DNA from: Chitinophagaceae bacterium
GTDB lineage: Bacteria; Bacteroidota; Bacteroidia; Chitinophagales; Chitinophagaceae
Reading direction: 5' to 3'
NCBI GenBank assembly: GCA_019638615.1
Contig: JAHBTL010000044.1
Coordinates: 1 to 57,437, forward strand
DNA length: 57,437 nt
Notes under the pieces: model-generated
What the model was told of the DNA's origin: nothing
What the model saw: only the letters and a program-made list of their open reading frames with translations
Database searches by the model: none
Program-made: the position numbers and the translations under genes
Part shown: piece after piece, positions 1 to 8,017 of the stretch
Layout: every line of letters starts with the position of its first letter
Numbering within the stretch: the stretch's first letter is position 1

Positions 1-2
1 AT

Positions 3-176
3 GACGGAAAAGCAACCATTTATTCCGAACCCGAACGATCGACATTACCTTTGGAGCATAACATTACTTTAAAAGCGAAATCCCTGGGGAATCCGTATCT
101 TGCGGCAAATTCAGATCATTATCTTAATAAAGGCGCATATATTATCTTTTCTCGATCGCAATCTCGATTTTCTTGA
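3..176 (+). CDS. Possible C-terminal end of a truncated gene
   Basis: An open frame enters from the left edge in frame 3 and runs 57 codons to a TGA at 174-176. The residues around 30-50 of the fragment (ITLKAKSLGNPYLAANSDHY) resemble the last strands of chitobiase-C/Fn3-associated beta-sandwich modules, where a TLKAKA-like strand is followed by a short terminal strand. That would make it the tail of a secreted carbohydrate- or phosphoester-active protein. The fragment is short and no start is visible, so this is weak. The rest of the stretch up to 269 holds no gene that I can support. Confidence 0.35.
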   Translation, partial: DGKATIYSEPERSTLPLEHNITLKAKSLGNPYLAANSDHYLNKGAYIIFSRSQSRFS

Positions 177-269
177 TCACAACAGTATCCGCTGATCTTT
201 CGTCCACGCCTGCTTGTAATTGCTGTATTATACCAGCATTTTCTTAATCATTTTATAAACATTCCTTTC

Positions 270-1505
270 ATGTCGTTAACTATTCCTGCAGAGGATAAAA
301 CCTCTTACTATTTATCATTGGAAGACAAATATGGCGCGCACAATTATCATCCCCTCCCGGTAGTGCTGGAACGGGGTAAGGGTGTATTTGTATGGGATGT
401 GGAAGGAAACAGGTATTACGATTTTTTAAGTGGCTATTCGGCCATTAACCAGGGGCATTGTCATCCACGCCTGGTACAGGCAATGATACAACAGGCGCAG
501 CAGCTTACGCTTACTTCCAGGGCTTTTCACAGCAGCCTGCTGGGCGAATACGAGCAGCTTATTACGGGTTACTTCGGGTATGACAAAGTACTACCCATGA
601 ATACGGGTGTAGAAGCCGTGGAAACCGCCTTGAAGCTGTGCAGGAAATGGGCATATCAAATAAAAAATATACCAACCGGGAAAGCGAAAATAATAGTATG
701 TGCGCATAATTTTCACGGCAGAACATTGGCTGTTATTTCTTTCAGCACCGATCCGGATTCCACCTCCGGATTTGGTCCCTTCACACCCGGTTTTGAAATC
801 ATTCCCTACAATGATACCGAAGCATTGGCAGTCGCCATACAGGATCCATATGTAGCCGGTTTCCTGGCAGAGCCCATACAGGGCGAAGCCGGAGTAGTTG
901 TTCCTGACAAAGGTTATTTATCGGCCGCCAGGAAGCTTTGCACACAACACAATGTTTTAATGATTGCCGATGAAATACAGACGGGTTTGTGCAGGACCGG
1001 GAAAATGTTGTGCTGCGATCATGAAAATGTTCGCCCGGATATACTCATACTGGGCAAAGCCTTAAGCGGAGGCATGCTGCCCGTAAGCGCGGTACTGGCA
1101 GATAACGCGATCATGCTCACTTTACAACCTGGTGAACATGGTTCTACCTATGGCGGCAATCCCCTGGCCTGCAAAATTGCTATGGAAGCGCTGACCCTGT
1201 TAAAAGAAGAAAAAATGGCGGAGAACGCTGAAAAAATGGGCGTACTGCTGCGGGAAGGCATACAAAAAATCCAATCGCCCCACATCGCTCTTATAAGAGG
1301 CAAAGGTTTATTAAATGCCATTGTGATCCGGCATGCAGACAAAAACGCGGCATGGAAATTATGCCTGGAGCTAAAGAAAAACGGGCTGCTGGCCAAACCA
1401 ACGCATGGCGACAAAATACGATTTGCCCCTCCATTGATTATTACGGAAGAGCAGATCGTGGAAAGCATTTCAATGATAGAAAAAAGCCTCCGGGCACTGG
1501 ATTAA
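270..1505 (+). CDS. rocD: Ornithine--oxo-acid aminotransferase
   Basis: A 411-residue class III PLP-dependent aminotransferase of normal length for the family. It would convert L-ornithine and 2-oxoglutarate to glutamate-5-semialdehyde and glutamate in the cytoplasm (arginine and ornithine catabolism, proline supply). The phosphate-binding TGVEA is at about 112-116, HNFHGRT at 146-152, the cofactor-ring DEIQTG at 234-239, and the Schiff-base lysine is K263 in GKALSGG. The substrate-proximal N-terminal segment is present, and TGVEA rather than SGSEA favours ornithine aminotransferase over acetylornithine transaminase. ATG at 270 is used; no strong Shine-Dalgarno is seen, as is usual in Bacteroidota. 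The next gene points the other way, so it is probably monocistronic. Confidence 0.92.
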   Translation: MSLTIPAEDKTSYYLSLEDKYGAHNYHPLPVVLERGKGVFVWDVEGNRYYDFLSGYSAINQGHCHPRLVQAMIQQAQQLTLTSRAFHSSLLGEYEQLITGYFGYDKVLPMNTGVEAVETALKLCRKWAYQIKNIPTGKAKIIVCAHNFHGRTLAVISFSTDPDSTSGFGPFTPGFEIIPYNDTEALAVAIQDPYVAGFLAEPIQGEAGVVVPDKGYLSAARKLCTQHNVLMIADEIQTGLCRTGKMLCCDHENVRPDILILGKALSGGMLPVSAVLADNAIMLTLQPGEHGSTYGGNPLACKIAMEALTLLKEEKMAENAEKMGVLLREGIQKIQSPHIALIRGKGLLNAIVIRHADKNAAWKLCLELKKNGLLAKPTHGDKIRFAPPLIITEEQIVESISMIEKSLRALD

Positions 1506-1577
1506 GCCGGTTGCATTATTGAAAACAGGTGCAGTTCAGCAGGAACCGGCTCAAGCCCCGGAGCATGTATATCTCCC

Positions 1578-2180
1578 CTACCCCTTTCTTTTTATGCCGC
1601 AACCAACGCTGCGGGTTTCTTTGGTCGCCACATCTTTGCCCGCCACTACGGCGTCAATAGCGTCACTAAGATATTTCGTCTTTACCGCACCGGCTTCTTC
1701 AGGATTGTCATCGATTGCTCCTTTATAAACCAGCTTTCCGTTCTTATCAAACAGGTAACATTCGGGGGTGCGGCTTGCTCCAAAGGCATCCGCCAGCACG
1801 TTATCCTTATCTACAGCGTAATACCATTTATAATTTTGATTGCTTCCGTATGTTTTCATGGCTTCAAATGAATCGCCGCCTTCTCTTCCTCCTTCATTAG
1901 CGTTTAGCAAGATCACTCCTACCTTTTTACCCAGGGCATAATTGCATACTTCGTTTGTGCGTGCCTGGTAGCCTTTAACTACAGGGCAGGTATTGCAGCT
2001 GAACATTACCAGCAATCCGTTTTCCTTCATAGCCTTTTTCAGGGTTATTTCTTTGCCGGAAACATCTTTAAGAGACAGATCAGGATTGGGAATTGCGGCG
2101 CCGATGGGAAGCGCTGTATTTACCATGCTAAATGCTGTAAGCAAAACTGCGGCCGGAAGTGCAAATAGAATGAATTTCAT
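1578..2180 (-). CDS. Exported thioredoxin-family (AhpC/TSA-like) protein
   Basis: A 200-residue protein when started at the ATG at 2180. The open frame extends upstream, but this internal Met begins a clear signal peptide (MKFILFALPAAVLLTAF), so I prefer it. The mature part is a redoxin fold with the redox motif CNTCP near residue 60, a cis-Pro-like TPECY segment and a strand reading YLFDKNGKLVYKG. A GCGIKRK tail closes the protein, and tails of this kind are common in the Bacteroidota members. It probably acts as a thiol oxidoreductase in the periplasm or lipid-anchored; the substrate is unknown. It is convergent with rocD and stands alone. Confidence 0.75.
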   Translation of the reverse strand: MKFILFALPAAVLLTAFSMVNTALPIGAAIPNPDLSLKDVSGKEITLKKAMKENGLLVMFSCNTCPVVKGYQARTNEVCNYALGKKVGVILLNANEGGREGGDSFEAMKTYGSNQNYKWYYAVDKDNVLADAFGASRTPECYLFDKNGKLVYKGAIDDNPEEAGAVKTKYLSDAIDAVVAGKDVATKETRSVGCGIKRKG

Positions 2181-2306
2181 ACCCGTATATTTAAAAGATG
2201 AAGAAATCAGCTTTTCCTGCAGGTACGGTAGAAAATGAATATACAAACAAAATGCCGTTTTAAAACGGCAACAGGAGCAATTTTACACAAATAAAACATT
2301 TACCGG

Positions 2307-2867
2307 TTATTCGCCCCAGCGATACGTTTGGATATTGAAGTTGCACAGGTCCAATACCCTGTCCGTAACCGTGGCGGCTACTTCCTCTACAGTGTGGGGA
2401 CGGCTGTAAAAAGACGGTGTGGCCGGGCATATAATGCCACCGGCAAGCGTAACCGTTTCCATGTTTTTAATATGAACCAGGTTATAGGGAGTATCTCTGA
2501 TAATACAAACCAGCTTACGGCGCTCCTTTAAAATAACATCGGCGGCACGGGTTATAAGATCGTTTGAAATACCTCCTGCGATCCTGCCCAGCGTACCCAT
2601 TGAACAGGGAACAATGATCATGGTATCAAACTGTCCCGATCCGGATGCAAAAGGAGCGTTAAAATCTGTTTTTTCGTAAATCTTAACATTATAATGATCG
2701 ATGCCGGTTTCGCCCAGCTCAGTTTTCCATACCTCCCTTGCATTGTCTGAAATAACAACGCACAGCTCATCCCATTGATCAGGCATTTGCAGTAATTTTT
2801 CAATTACCTGCTTTGCATATATGGAACCGCTTGCACCCGTAATGGCTACTACAATTTTTCGCTTCAA
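2307..2867 (-). CDS. ubiX: Flavin prenyltransferase UbiX, TTG start
   Basis: UbiX attaches a dimethylallyl unit to FMN to make prenyl-FMN, the cofactor of UbiD-type decarboxylases. The N-terminal KIVVAITGASGSIYAKQ is the FMN/phosphate-binding signature, and VVISDNAREV, IIVPCSMGTLGRIAGGISND and the RDTPYNLVHIKNM segment follow in family order. The frame is open to 2966 without a convincing start there. The TTG at 2867 gives 186 residues and begins LKRKIVVAI, just where homologues begin with MKRKIVVAI, so TTG initiation is inferred. The upstream gene is divergent with only 35 bp between the two starts. No UbiD is present in the window. Confidence 0.85.
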   Translation of the reverse strand: MKRKIVVAITGASGSIYAKQVIEKLLQMPDQWDELCVVISDNAREVWKTELGETGIDHYNVKIYEKTDFNAPFASGSGQFDTMIIVPCSMGTLGRIAGGISNDLITRAADVILKERRKLVCIIRDTPYNLVHIKNMETVTLAGGIICPATPSFYSRPHTVEEVAATVTDRVLDLCNFNIQTYRWGE

Positions 2868-2875
2868 TTGTGAGT

Positions 2876-2883
2876 TATATTTG
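2876..2883 (+). promoter_or_regulatory. Candidate -7 promoter element
   Basis: TATATTTG matches the Bacteroidota TAnnTTTG -7 consensus and lies 20 bp ahead of the preferred ATG (2903) of the thioredoxin-like gene, in the 35-bp gap to divergent ubiX. No good -33 TTTG is seen at normal spacing. Confidence 0.35.
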
Positions 2884-2902
2884 TGTAAATAAACGAAATC
2901 AA

Positions 2903-3466
2903 ATGCAAAGATCCGGCATTTTACTCTGTTTTTGGCTGGCAGCTTTTGCGCTGCCTGCACCGGCAAAGCAAACTGTTTATATTACAACCGACACTTCCAT
3001 TGCAGGCGCTGATAAAATGAACTGGCTTACCCTGGAGGAAGCCGCTGCCAAATTAAGCGAAAAGAAAAAGCCTGTACTGATAGACCTTTATACCGACTGG
3101 TGCGGATGGTGTAAGGTAATGGACCGGAACACTTATTCCAACAAAAATGTGATCCAATATATTGAAGAGCACTTTTACCCGGTAAAACTAAATGCCGAAA
3201 CGAAGGATACGCTTACATGGCGGGGCAGGCAGTTCACCTATAACAGCGCTTATAAAGTGAATGAATATGCCGTGGCGCTCACGGGAGGAAATCTATCCTT
3301 TCCTACTACTGTTATTCTGCCCGCGGACGGTTCTGCCCCACAGGCAATTCCCGGTTACCTGAAAACACCGGATATGGAACTGATCCTTACCTATTTTGGA
3401 GAAGGACATTACGGTAAAACGCCATTTGATGCTTACTACAAAGCATTCGCAGCAAAATGGAAATAA
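2903..3466 (+). CDS. Exported thioredoxin-like protein, WCGWC motif
   Basis: A 187-residue protein from the ATG at 2903. The open frame reaches back to 2870, but the Met at 2903 starts a signal peptide (MQRSGILLCFWLAAFALPAPA). After it comes a Thioredoxin_7/DUF255-like domain: the helix WLTLEEAAAKLSEKKKP, the strand VLIDLYTDWCGWC with both redox cysteines, and a late SFPTTVIL cis-Pro motif. Length fits the family. It is probably a periplasmic thiol-disulfide protein. It overlaps the unneeded upstream extension of ubiX but not the ubiX gene as called here. Confidence 0.8.
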   Translation: MQRSGILLCFWLAAFALPAPAKQTVYITTDTSIAGADKMNWLTLEEAAAKLSEKKKPVLIDLYTDWCGWCKVMDRNTYSNKNVIQYIEEHFYPVKLNAETKDTLTWRGRQFTYNSAYKVNEYAVALTGGNLSFPTTVILPADGSAPQAIPGYLKTPDMELILTYFGEGHYGKTPFDAYYKAFAAKWK

Positions 3467-3514
3467 ATTTCAGTAGTATTACAATATGAAAATCAAAGGC
3501 CTCGTTATATATCC

Positions 3515-3576
3515 GGTTTTTCATAGGATATTGGATTTAAAACGGGGCAGGATTTCTATCCAGCCCTTTTTTATTG
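3515..3576 (+). repeat. Copy 1 of a 62-bp repeat with terminator-like hairpin
   Basis: This copy and the one at 3700-3762 share nearly all bases, starting GGTTTTTCATAGGATATTGG. Each ends in a stem of GGGC-A-GGAT paired with ATCC-A-GCCC followed by TTTTTTATT. It may terminate the thioredoxin-like gene that stops at 3466. The 522-bp stretch 3467-3988 has no gene I can support. Confidence 0.7.
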
Positions 3577-3699
3577 AATTTACTTACCAGTCCCACTCAA
3601 ATAATATTTTTATAATATGCGTCGCCCTGCCTAAGTTTATCTTAAAAAAATTCATTTTACCCGATGCAACGTTTCTATCCAGTGTATAGTCTAATATTT

Positions 3700-3762
3700 G
3701 GTTTTTCATAGGATATTGGATTTAGAAACGGGGCAGGATATCTATCCAGCCCTTTTTTATTG
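3700..3762 (+). repeat. Copy 2 of the 62-bp repeat with terminator-like hairpin
   Basis: Second copy, 185 bp downstream of the first, with the hairpin GGGCAGGATA/TATCCAGCCC and a T-tract. A third partial copy, CTTTTCATAGGATA, lies at 3854-3867. Another fragment, TTTCTATCCAG, lies at 3671-3681, so the space seems to contain several decayed copies. Confidence 0.7.
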
Positions 3763-3892
3763 CTTATTCACACCGCTATTCCACTTGTACTTCACCCCGG
3801 CTTTAAAAATTTTATTTTATTATACTGAAGTTGAAAAAAGATTTTATTTTCGGCTTTTCATAGGATAAGGTTTATGGTTAAAAGATTAGTGC

Positions 3893-3913
3893 CCCCGCGC
3901 AATCGGGGTTTTT
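3893..3913 (+). terminator. Short terminator-like hairpin
   Basis: The stem CCCCG (3893-3897) pairs perfectly with CGGGG (3904-3908) across a six-base loop and is followed by TTTTT. It lies about 80 bp ahead of dprA and would stop read-through into it. Confidence 0.5.
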
Positions 3914-3988
3914 ATTGCAGTGCATAGAATATAAAAATAATATATTAACTTTTCTACCTTTACCAGCACCAAGCTACCATGAAATTAC

Positions 3989-5089
3989 ATGCCTGAAGAT
4001 CTATTATACCTGCTGTCATTAACACTTGTGCCCAATATTGGTGAAGTAAACGCCAGCGAACTGCTGAGTCATTACGGTTCCGCCAAATCAATATTTACTG
4101 CACGAAGATCTGAACTGGACAAGCTGCCGGGCATTGGCACAGTGCGGTCACAATCCATCAAAACTTTTAAAGACTTTGCCAAAGCGGAAGCCGAATTAAA
4201 ATTCATCGAGAAATATAAAATCACCGTACTGACCAGGCAGGATGAGCGGTACCCGCGGAAGCTCCTGGGATGCTACGATGCACCGGTAGTTCTTTATTAC
4301 AAAGGCAGTGCAAACCTGAACGCTTCGCGCATCCTGTCTGTAATAGGTACGCGGAATAATACCGAGTATGGCAGGGAAATGACCAACCGACTGATTGAAG
4401 AGCTGGAAAACGAACAGGTTTTGATAGTAAGCGGATTGGCCTATGGGATAGATACATTTGCGCATAAAACAGCGCTTAAAAAAGGAAACCCTACCATAGG
4501 AGTGCTGGCTCACGGGCTGGATCGTATTTACCCGGCATCCAACAAATCGCTCGCCAAAGAAATGTTAGGCAATGGCGGCCTTTTAACAGATTTTATGTCG
4601 GGATGCAAGCCCGATAAACAAAACTTCCCCAAGCGTAACCGCATTGTGGCCGGTATTGCCGATGCAACCATAGTGATTGAAACAGATATCAACGGGGGCA
4701 GCATGATTACAGCAGAACTGGCAAACAGCTATAACCGGGATGTATTTGCCTTTCCCGGCAAAGCCATTGATGTAAAAAGCAGTGGTTGCAATTATCTGAT
4801 CCGTTCTAACAAAGCCGCATTGATCACATCTGCAAAGGATGTTCTTGAATTCATGAACTGGACGCCTCCTTCTACCCGAAAAGCAGCGTTACAAAAAAAG
4901 CTGTTCGCCGATTTATCGCCCAATGAAAATTATATTGTAACAATGATAAAAGAAAAACAGCCAATCCATATTGATGAGATCAATCACAATTGTAACATCA
5001 GCAGCAGCGCAATTGCAGCTGCCATCCTCAATCTTGAGCTACAGGGCATTGTTATAAGCATGCCCGGCAAAATGTATAAACTAAGCTGA
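3989..5089 (+). CDS. dprA: DNA-processing protein DprA
   Basis: A 366-residue DprA, which binds incoming single-stranded DNA in natural transformation and loads RecA. An N-terminal helix-hairpin-helix/SAM-like part (about 1-75, KLPGIGTVRSQSI) precedes the extended Rossmann domain. That domain starts at about residue 115 (LSVIGTRNNTEYG), with SGLAYGIDTFAH, GVLAHGLDRIYP, FPKRNRIVAGIAD and ETDINGGSMITAELA. The C-terminal 60-70 residues form a winged helix (ENYIVTMIKEKQPIHIDEI to GKMYKLS), as in longer DprA proteins. ATG at 3989 is the first usable start: the ATG at 3979 hits a stop after five codons. A near-consensus -7 (TACCTTTA, 3955-3962) precedes it. guaB follows 47 bp later with its own promoter. 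Confidence 0.93.
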   Translation: MPEDLLYLLSLTLVPNIGEVNASELLSHYGSAKSIFTARRSELDKLPGIGTVRSQSIKTFKDFAKAEAELKFIEKYKITVLTRQDERYPRKLLGCYDAPVVLYYKGSANLNASRILSVIGTRNNTEYGREMTNRLIEELENEQVLIVSGLAYGIDTFAHKTALKKGNPTIGVLAHGLDRIYPASNKSLAKEMLGNGGLLTDFMSGCKPDKQNFPKRNRIVAGIADATIVIETDINGGSMITAELANSYNRDVFAFPGKAIDVKSSGCNYLIRSNKAALITSAKDVLEFMNWTPPSTRKAALQKKLFADLSPNENYIVTMIKEKQPIHIDEINHNCNISSSAIAAAILNLELQGIVISMPGKMYKLS

Positions 5090-5100
5090 TCTCAACAAAA

Positions 5101-5133
5101 TTTGGAAGCTATTTGTCCGCTCCCCTATCTTTG
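5101..5133 (+). promoter_or_regulatory. guaB promoter, TTTG/TATCTTTG
   Basis: TTTG at 5101-5104 and TATCTTTG at 5126-5133 are separated by 21 bp and match the Bacteroidota -33/-7 consensus. The guaB ATG follows three bases after the -7 element, so the transcript would be leaderless or nearly so. Confidence 0.6.
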
Positions 5134-5136
5134 CAC

Positions 5137-6630
5137 ATGGCAACAATCAATACCCCTCCTAATAGCAAATTCCCATCAAAATTTTTTGGCGAAGGCTTAA
5201 CATTCGACGATGTACTATTGGTTCCTGCTTATTCGCAGGTATTACCCCGCGAGGTAAATATTACAACCAGGCTTACCAAAAACATTACACTAAATATACC
5301 TATGCTGTCTGCGGCAATGGATACCGTAACAGAAGCCAACCTGGCCATTGCATTGGCCCGTGAAGGAGGGTTGGGTATCCTGCACAAGAATATGTCCATA
5401 GAAAAACAAGCCGAGCAGGTAAGAAAAGTAAAAAGAAGCGAAAGCGGCCTGATACTCGACCCCGTAACACTTCATGAAAATGCAACAATCGGAGACGCGT
5501 TGCAACTGATGAGAGAAAACAAAATAGGTGGGATACCGGTAATAGACAACAATAAAAAGCTGGTTGGCATTCTTACCAACCGCGATCTGCGTTTTGAAAC
5601 TTCCGTTACAAAAAAGATCAGCGAGGTTATGACCAAAAATAACCTTATTACAGCGCCGGAAGGAACAGATCTTAAAAAAGCAAAAAAAATACTGAGCCAG
5701 TATAAAATAGAAAAGTTGCCTGTTGTTGACAAACAGGGTTACCTGGTGGGGCTGATTACGTATCGCGACATTTTACAATTGCAAAGTCATCCAAACGCGG
5801 TAAAAGATGCTTTCGGAAGACTGCTCACCGGCGCTGCGCTGGGAATTACTGCCGACCTCATGGACCGCGCATCGGCCTTACAACAAATTGGTGTGGATAT
5901 TGTATGCCTGGACAGTGCGCATGGCCATACGAAAGGAGTGATCGAGTCTTTAAAACGACTTAAAAAAAGTTTTAAACGCTTACAGGTAATAGCCGGCAAT
6001 ATAGGAACTGCGGCAGGCGCCAAAGCATTGGCCGAAGCAGGTGCAGATGCGGTGAAAGTAGGCATTGGCCCGGGTTCCATTTGTACTACGCGCATTGTTG
6101 CCGGGGCAGGCGTTCCTCAGATTACAGCTGTAATGGAAGCGGCCTCGGTATTACATAAACAGGGAATCCCGCTGATAGCGGACGGGGGCATTCGTTACAC
6201 CGGTGATATGGTAAAAGCGCTGGCCGCCGGCGCCAATGCGGTAATGATGGGGGGCGTATTTGCAGGAACAGAAGAAAGCCCCGGCGAAACCATTATATAT
6301 GAAGGCAGGAAATTTAAACAATACAGGGGCATGGGCTCATTAGGCGCCATGAGCCAGGGAAGCGGCGATCGTTATTTCCAGGATGTGGAAGACGATGTTA
6401 AAAAGTTTGTGCCCGAAGGCATCGAAGGCCGGGTAGCTTTTAAAGGAAGCCTGAGTGAAATTATATATCAATATACCGGGGGACTGCGGTCAGGTATGGG
6501 ATACTGCGGAGCTGCCGATATTGCCGCGCTTCAAAAAGCCCAGTTCATAAAAATTACCAATGCGGGCATGAAGGAAAGTCATGCCCACGATATAGACATC
6601 ACCCGGGAAGCGCCGAACTATACAAGGTGA
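5137..6630 (+). CDS. guaB: Inosine-5'-monophosphate dehydrogenase
   Basis: A 497-residue IMP dehydrogenase (IMP + NAD+ to XMP + NADH), the committed step of GMP synthesis in the cytoplasm. The TIM barrel is split by two CBS domains (about residues 100-215) as in most IMPDHs. [30 protein letters not shown], the phosphate loop [11 protein letters not shown] with the catalytic cysteine at about 316, and the flap [11 protein letters not shown] are all intact. The frame stays open to a TTG at 5113, but the ATG at 5137 lies in the position homologues use, and 5113 would lie upstream of the predicted transcription start. Confidence 0.95.
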   Translation: MATINTPPNSKFPSKFFGEGLTFDDVLLVPAYSQVLPREVNITTRLTKNITLNIPMLSAAMDTVTEANLAIALAREGGLGILHKNMSIEKQAEQVRKVKRSESGLILDPVTLHENATIGDALQLMRENKIGGIPVIDNNKKLVGILTNRDLRFETSVTKKISEVMTKNNLITAPEGTDLKKAKKILSQYKIEKLPVVDKQGYLVGLITYRDILQLQSHPNAVKDAFGRLLTGAALGITADLMDRASALQQIGVDIVCLDSAHGHTKGVIESLKRLKKSFKRLQVIAGNIGTAAGAKALAEAGADAVKVGIGPGSICTTRIVAGAGVPQITAVMEAASVLHKQGIPLIADGGIRYTGDMVKALAAGANAVMMGGVFAGTEESPGETIIYEGRKFKQYRGMGSLGAMSQGSGDRYFQDVEDDVKKFVPEGIEGRVAFKGSLSEIIYQYTGGLRSGMGYCGAADIAALQKAQFIKITNAGMKESHAHDIDITREAPNYTR

Positions 6631-6639
6631 GTAGATTTT

Positions 6640-6870
6640 TTGATTGCTGATTTGAAATTTGAGATTAGATGGCTGATCGCTCATAGCCGGAAAGCTCTTT
6701 GTGCACCTTTGTGCCTCAGCGGCTTTGTGGTTCAAAAAAGCTCATGGTTGACACCTGGTTGCCGGTTCGGGGGAGATTTCTGATTGCTGATTTGGAGATT
6801 TCTGATTTTGAGTTCTATAAACTACAAACCATAAACATCAAACCTGAAACCTGCGACCTGAAACTTGCCA
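6640..6870. repeat. Degenerate intergenic phrase repeats
   Basis: The 309-bp space between guaB and the FecR gene is made largely of short phrases that recur elsewhere in the window. Examples are GATTGCTGATTTG (twice here), AAATTTGAGATT, CTATAAACTACAAACCATAAAC, CCTGAAACCTGC and CTTTGTGCACCTTTGTGCC. No gene or hairpin terminator is convincing in it. Confidence 0.6.
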
Positions 6871-6939
6871 TCAGTTTACGAAAAATTATTTCACAGCCCC
6901 TGAGTATTCCCGATAACCTGGCCCTCTCCTGTTTCTTTA

Positions 6940-7983
6940 ATGAAAAGTTATTGGGACAAGTTTGCCGGCTTTACTGAAGAAGAATTTGCTGCAGATGAAT
7001 ATTTTCAGCAATGGGTACTGATGCCCGATAACGAAAACGAAAAATTCTGGCAGACGTACCTTGAAAATCACCCCTTGCAGCGTATTGCTGTCATAAACGC
7101 CCGGAAGCTGGTAGAGCACCTGGCAGACACAGGCTTTCATGTTCCCAATTTAACAAACATAGAAAAACAGGCGCTGAAGGAGCATATTTTTAAAAGGCTT
7201 TATCTTTCCGGAGATACCGATACCGGCACAAAAAAAATTCATTCATCAAAGTGGCTTTGGATGATTGCGGCATCCGTTACCGGTATACTGATGATGATAT
7301 TCTATTTTGTTCAAACACCCAATAATAGTGAAGCGCCCCTGCTTGCCATACAAAAAACCGCTGCTAAACAAATCAAAGAAGTTTTATTACCCGACAACTC
7401 AATCGTCATTCTCAATGGCAACTCTTCTATTGCTTATAGCAATCATTTTAATGAATCCCCGGTAAGAGAAGTTTTCCTTAAAGGAAATGCTTATTTCAAA
7501 ATACAAAAAAAGGAGGATTTAAAGCCCTTCGTTGTGCATGCCAATCAAATCAATATTAATGTAACGGGTACCGAGTTCAATGTAGATGCCCGCACCCAGG
7601 CAACCGACGTGGTACTTACCAGTGGGAGTGTAAATGTAACACTGGCAAAAGACAGCATGCACAAAACACATCTTAACCCGGGAGAAAAGTTAATGCTCGA
7701 TACAATCAAACAACAGCTTATTACCGAAAAAACAGATACGCAGCTATATACTGCCGCCTGGAAAGAAGGCGAATGGCATTTTGAGGAAACCACGCTCGAA
7801 ACGGTTGCCTCGCTGATAGAGCAGTTTTATGGAATGGAGGTAGTATTTGAAAGCAGGAAATCAAAGAAGCTGCAGATCACGGCAGTCGTATCCGTCAAAG
7901 ATTTTTCAACACTGGTTCATGTAATCGAAAAAACATTAAACATACAAACCCGTGAAACGCCCAACCAATTATTCATCAATTAA
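6940..7983 (+). CDS. FecR-family anti-sigma factor
   Basis: A 347-residue inner-membrane FecR-type regulator. The N-terminal 90 residues form the cytoplasmic sigma-binding part, a single membrane helix lies at about 105-125, and the periplasmic part holds a FecR domain (KEVLLPDNSIVILNGNSSIAY to NVTGTEFNVDA, LTSGSVNV, LNPGEKL). A secretin-like DUF4974 tail follows (FEETTLETVASLIEQFYGMEVVF). In known systems FecR senses a loaded TonB-dependent transducer and releases an ECF sigma factor. The downstream SusC carries the matching STN domain. No sigma-70 ECF gene lies next to it; guaB is upstream. The SusC start follows 34 bp later, so co-transcription is likely. Confidence 0.9.
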   Translation: MKSYWDKFAGFTEEEFAADEYFQQWVLMPDNENEKFWQTYLENHPLQRIAVINARKLVEHLADTGFHVPNLTNIEKQALKEHIFKRLYLSGDTDTGTKKIHSSKWLWMIAASVTGILMMIFYFVQTPNNSEAPLLAIQKTAAKQIKEVLLPDNSIVILNGNSSIAYSNHFNESPVREVFLKGNAYFKIQKKEDLKPFVVHANQININVTGTEFNVDARTQATDVVLTSGSVNVTLAKDSMHKTHLNPGEKLMLDTIKQQLITEKTDTQLYTAAWKEGEWHFEETTLETVASLIEQFYGMEVVFESRKSKKLQITAVVSVKDFSTLVHVIEKTLNIQTRETPNQLFIN

Positions 7984-8017
7984 CGCTCTAATTATTAACC
8001 CCTCAATCAAAACAGTT

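Noticed and set aside
3486-3689. 67-codon open frame in the repeat region
   Set aside because: It runs across the duplicated hairpin repeat and shows no protein character.
6699-6977. 92-codon open frame overlapping the fecR start
   Set aside because: Its text is translated phrase repeats (KPETCDLKLAIS).
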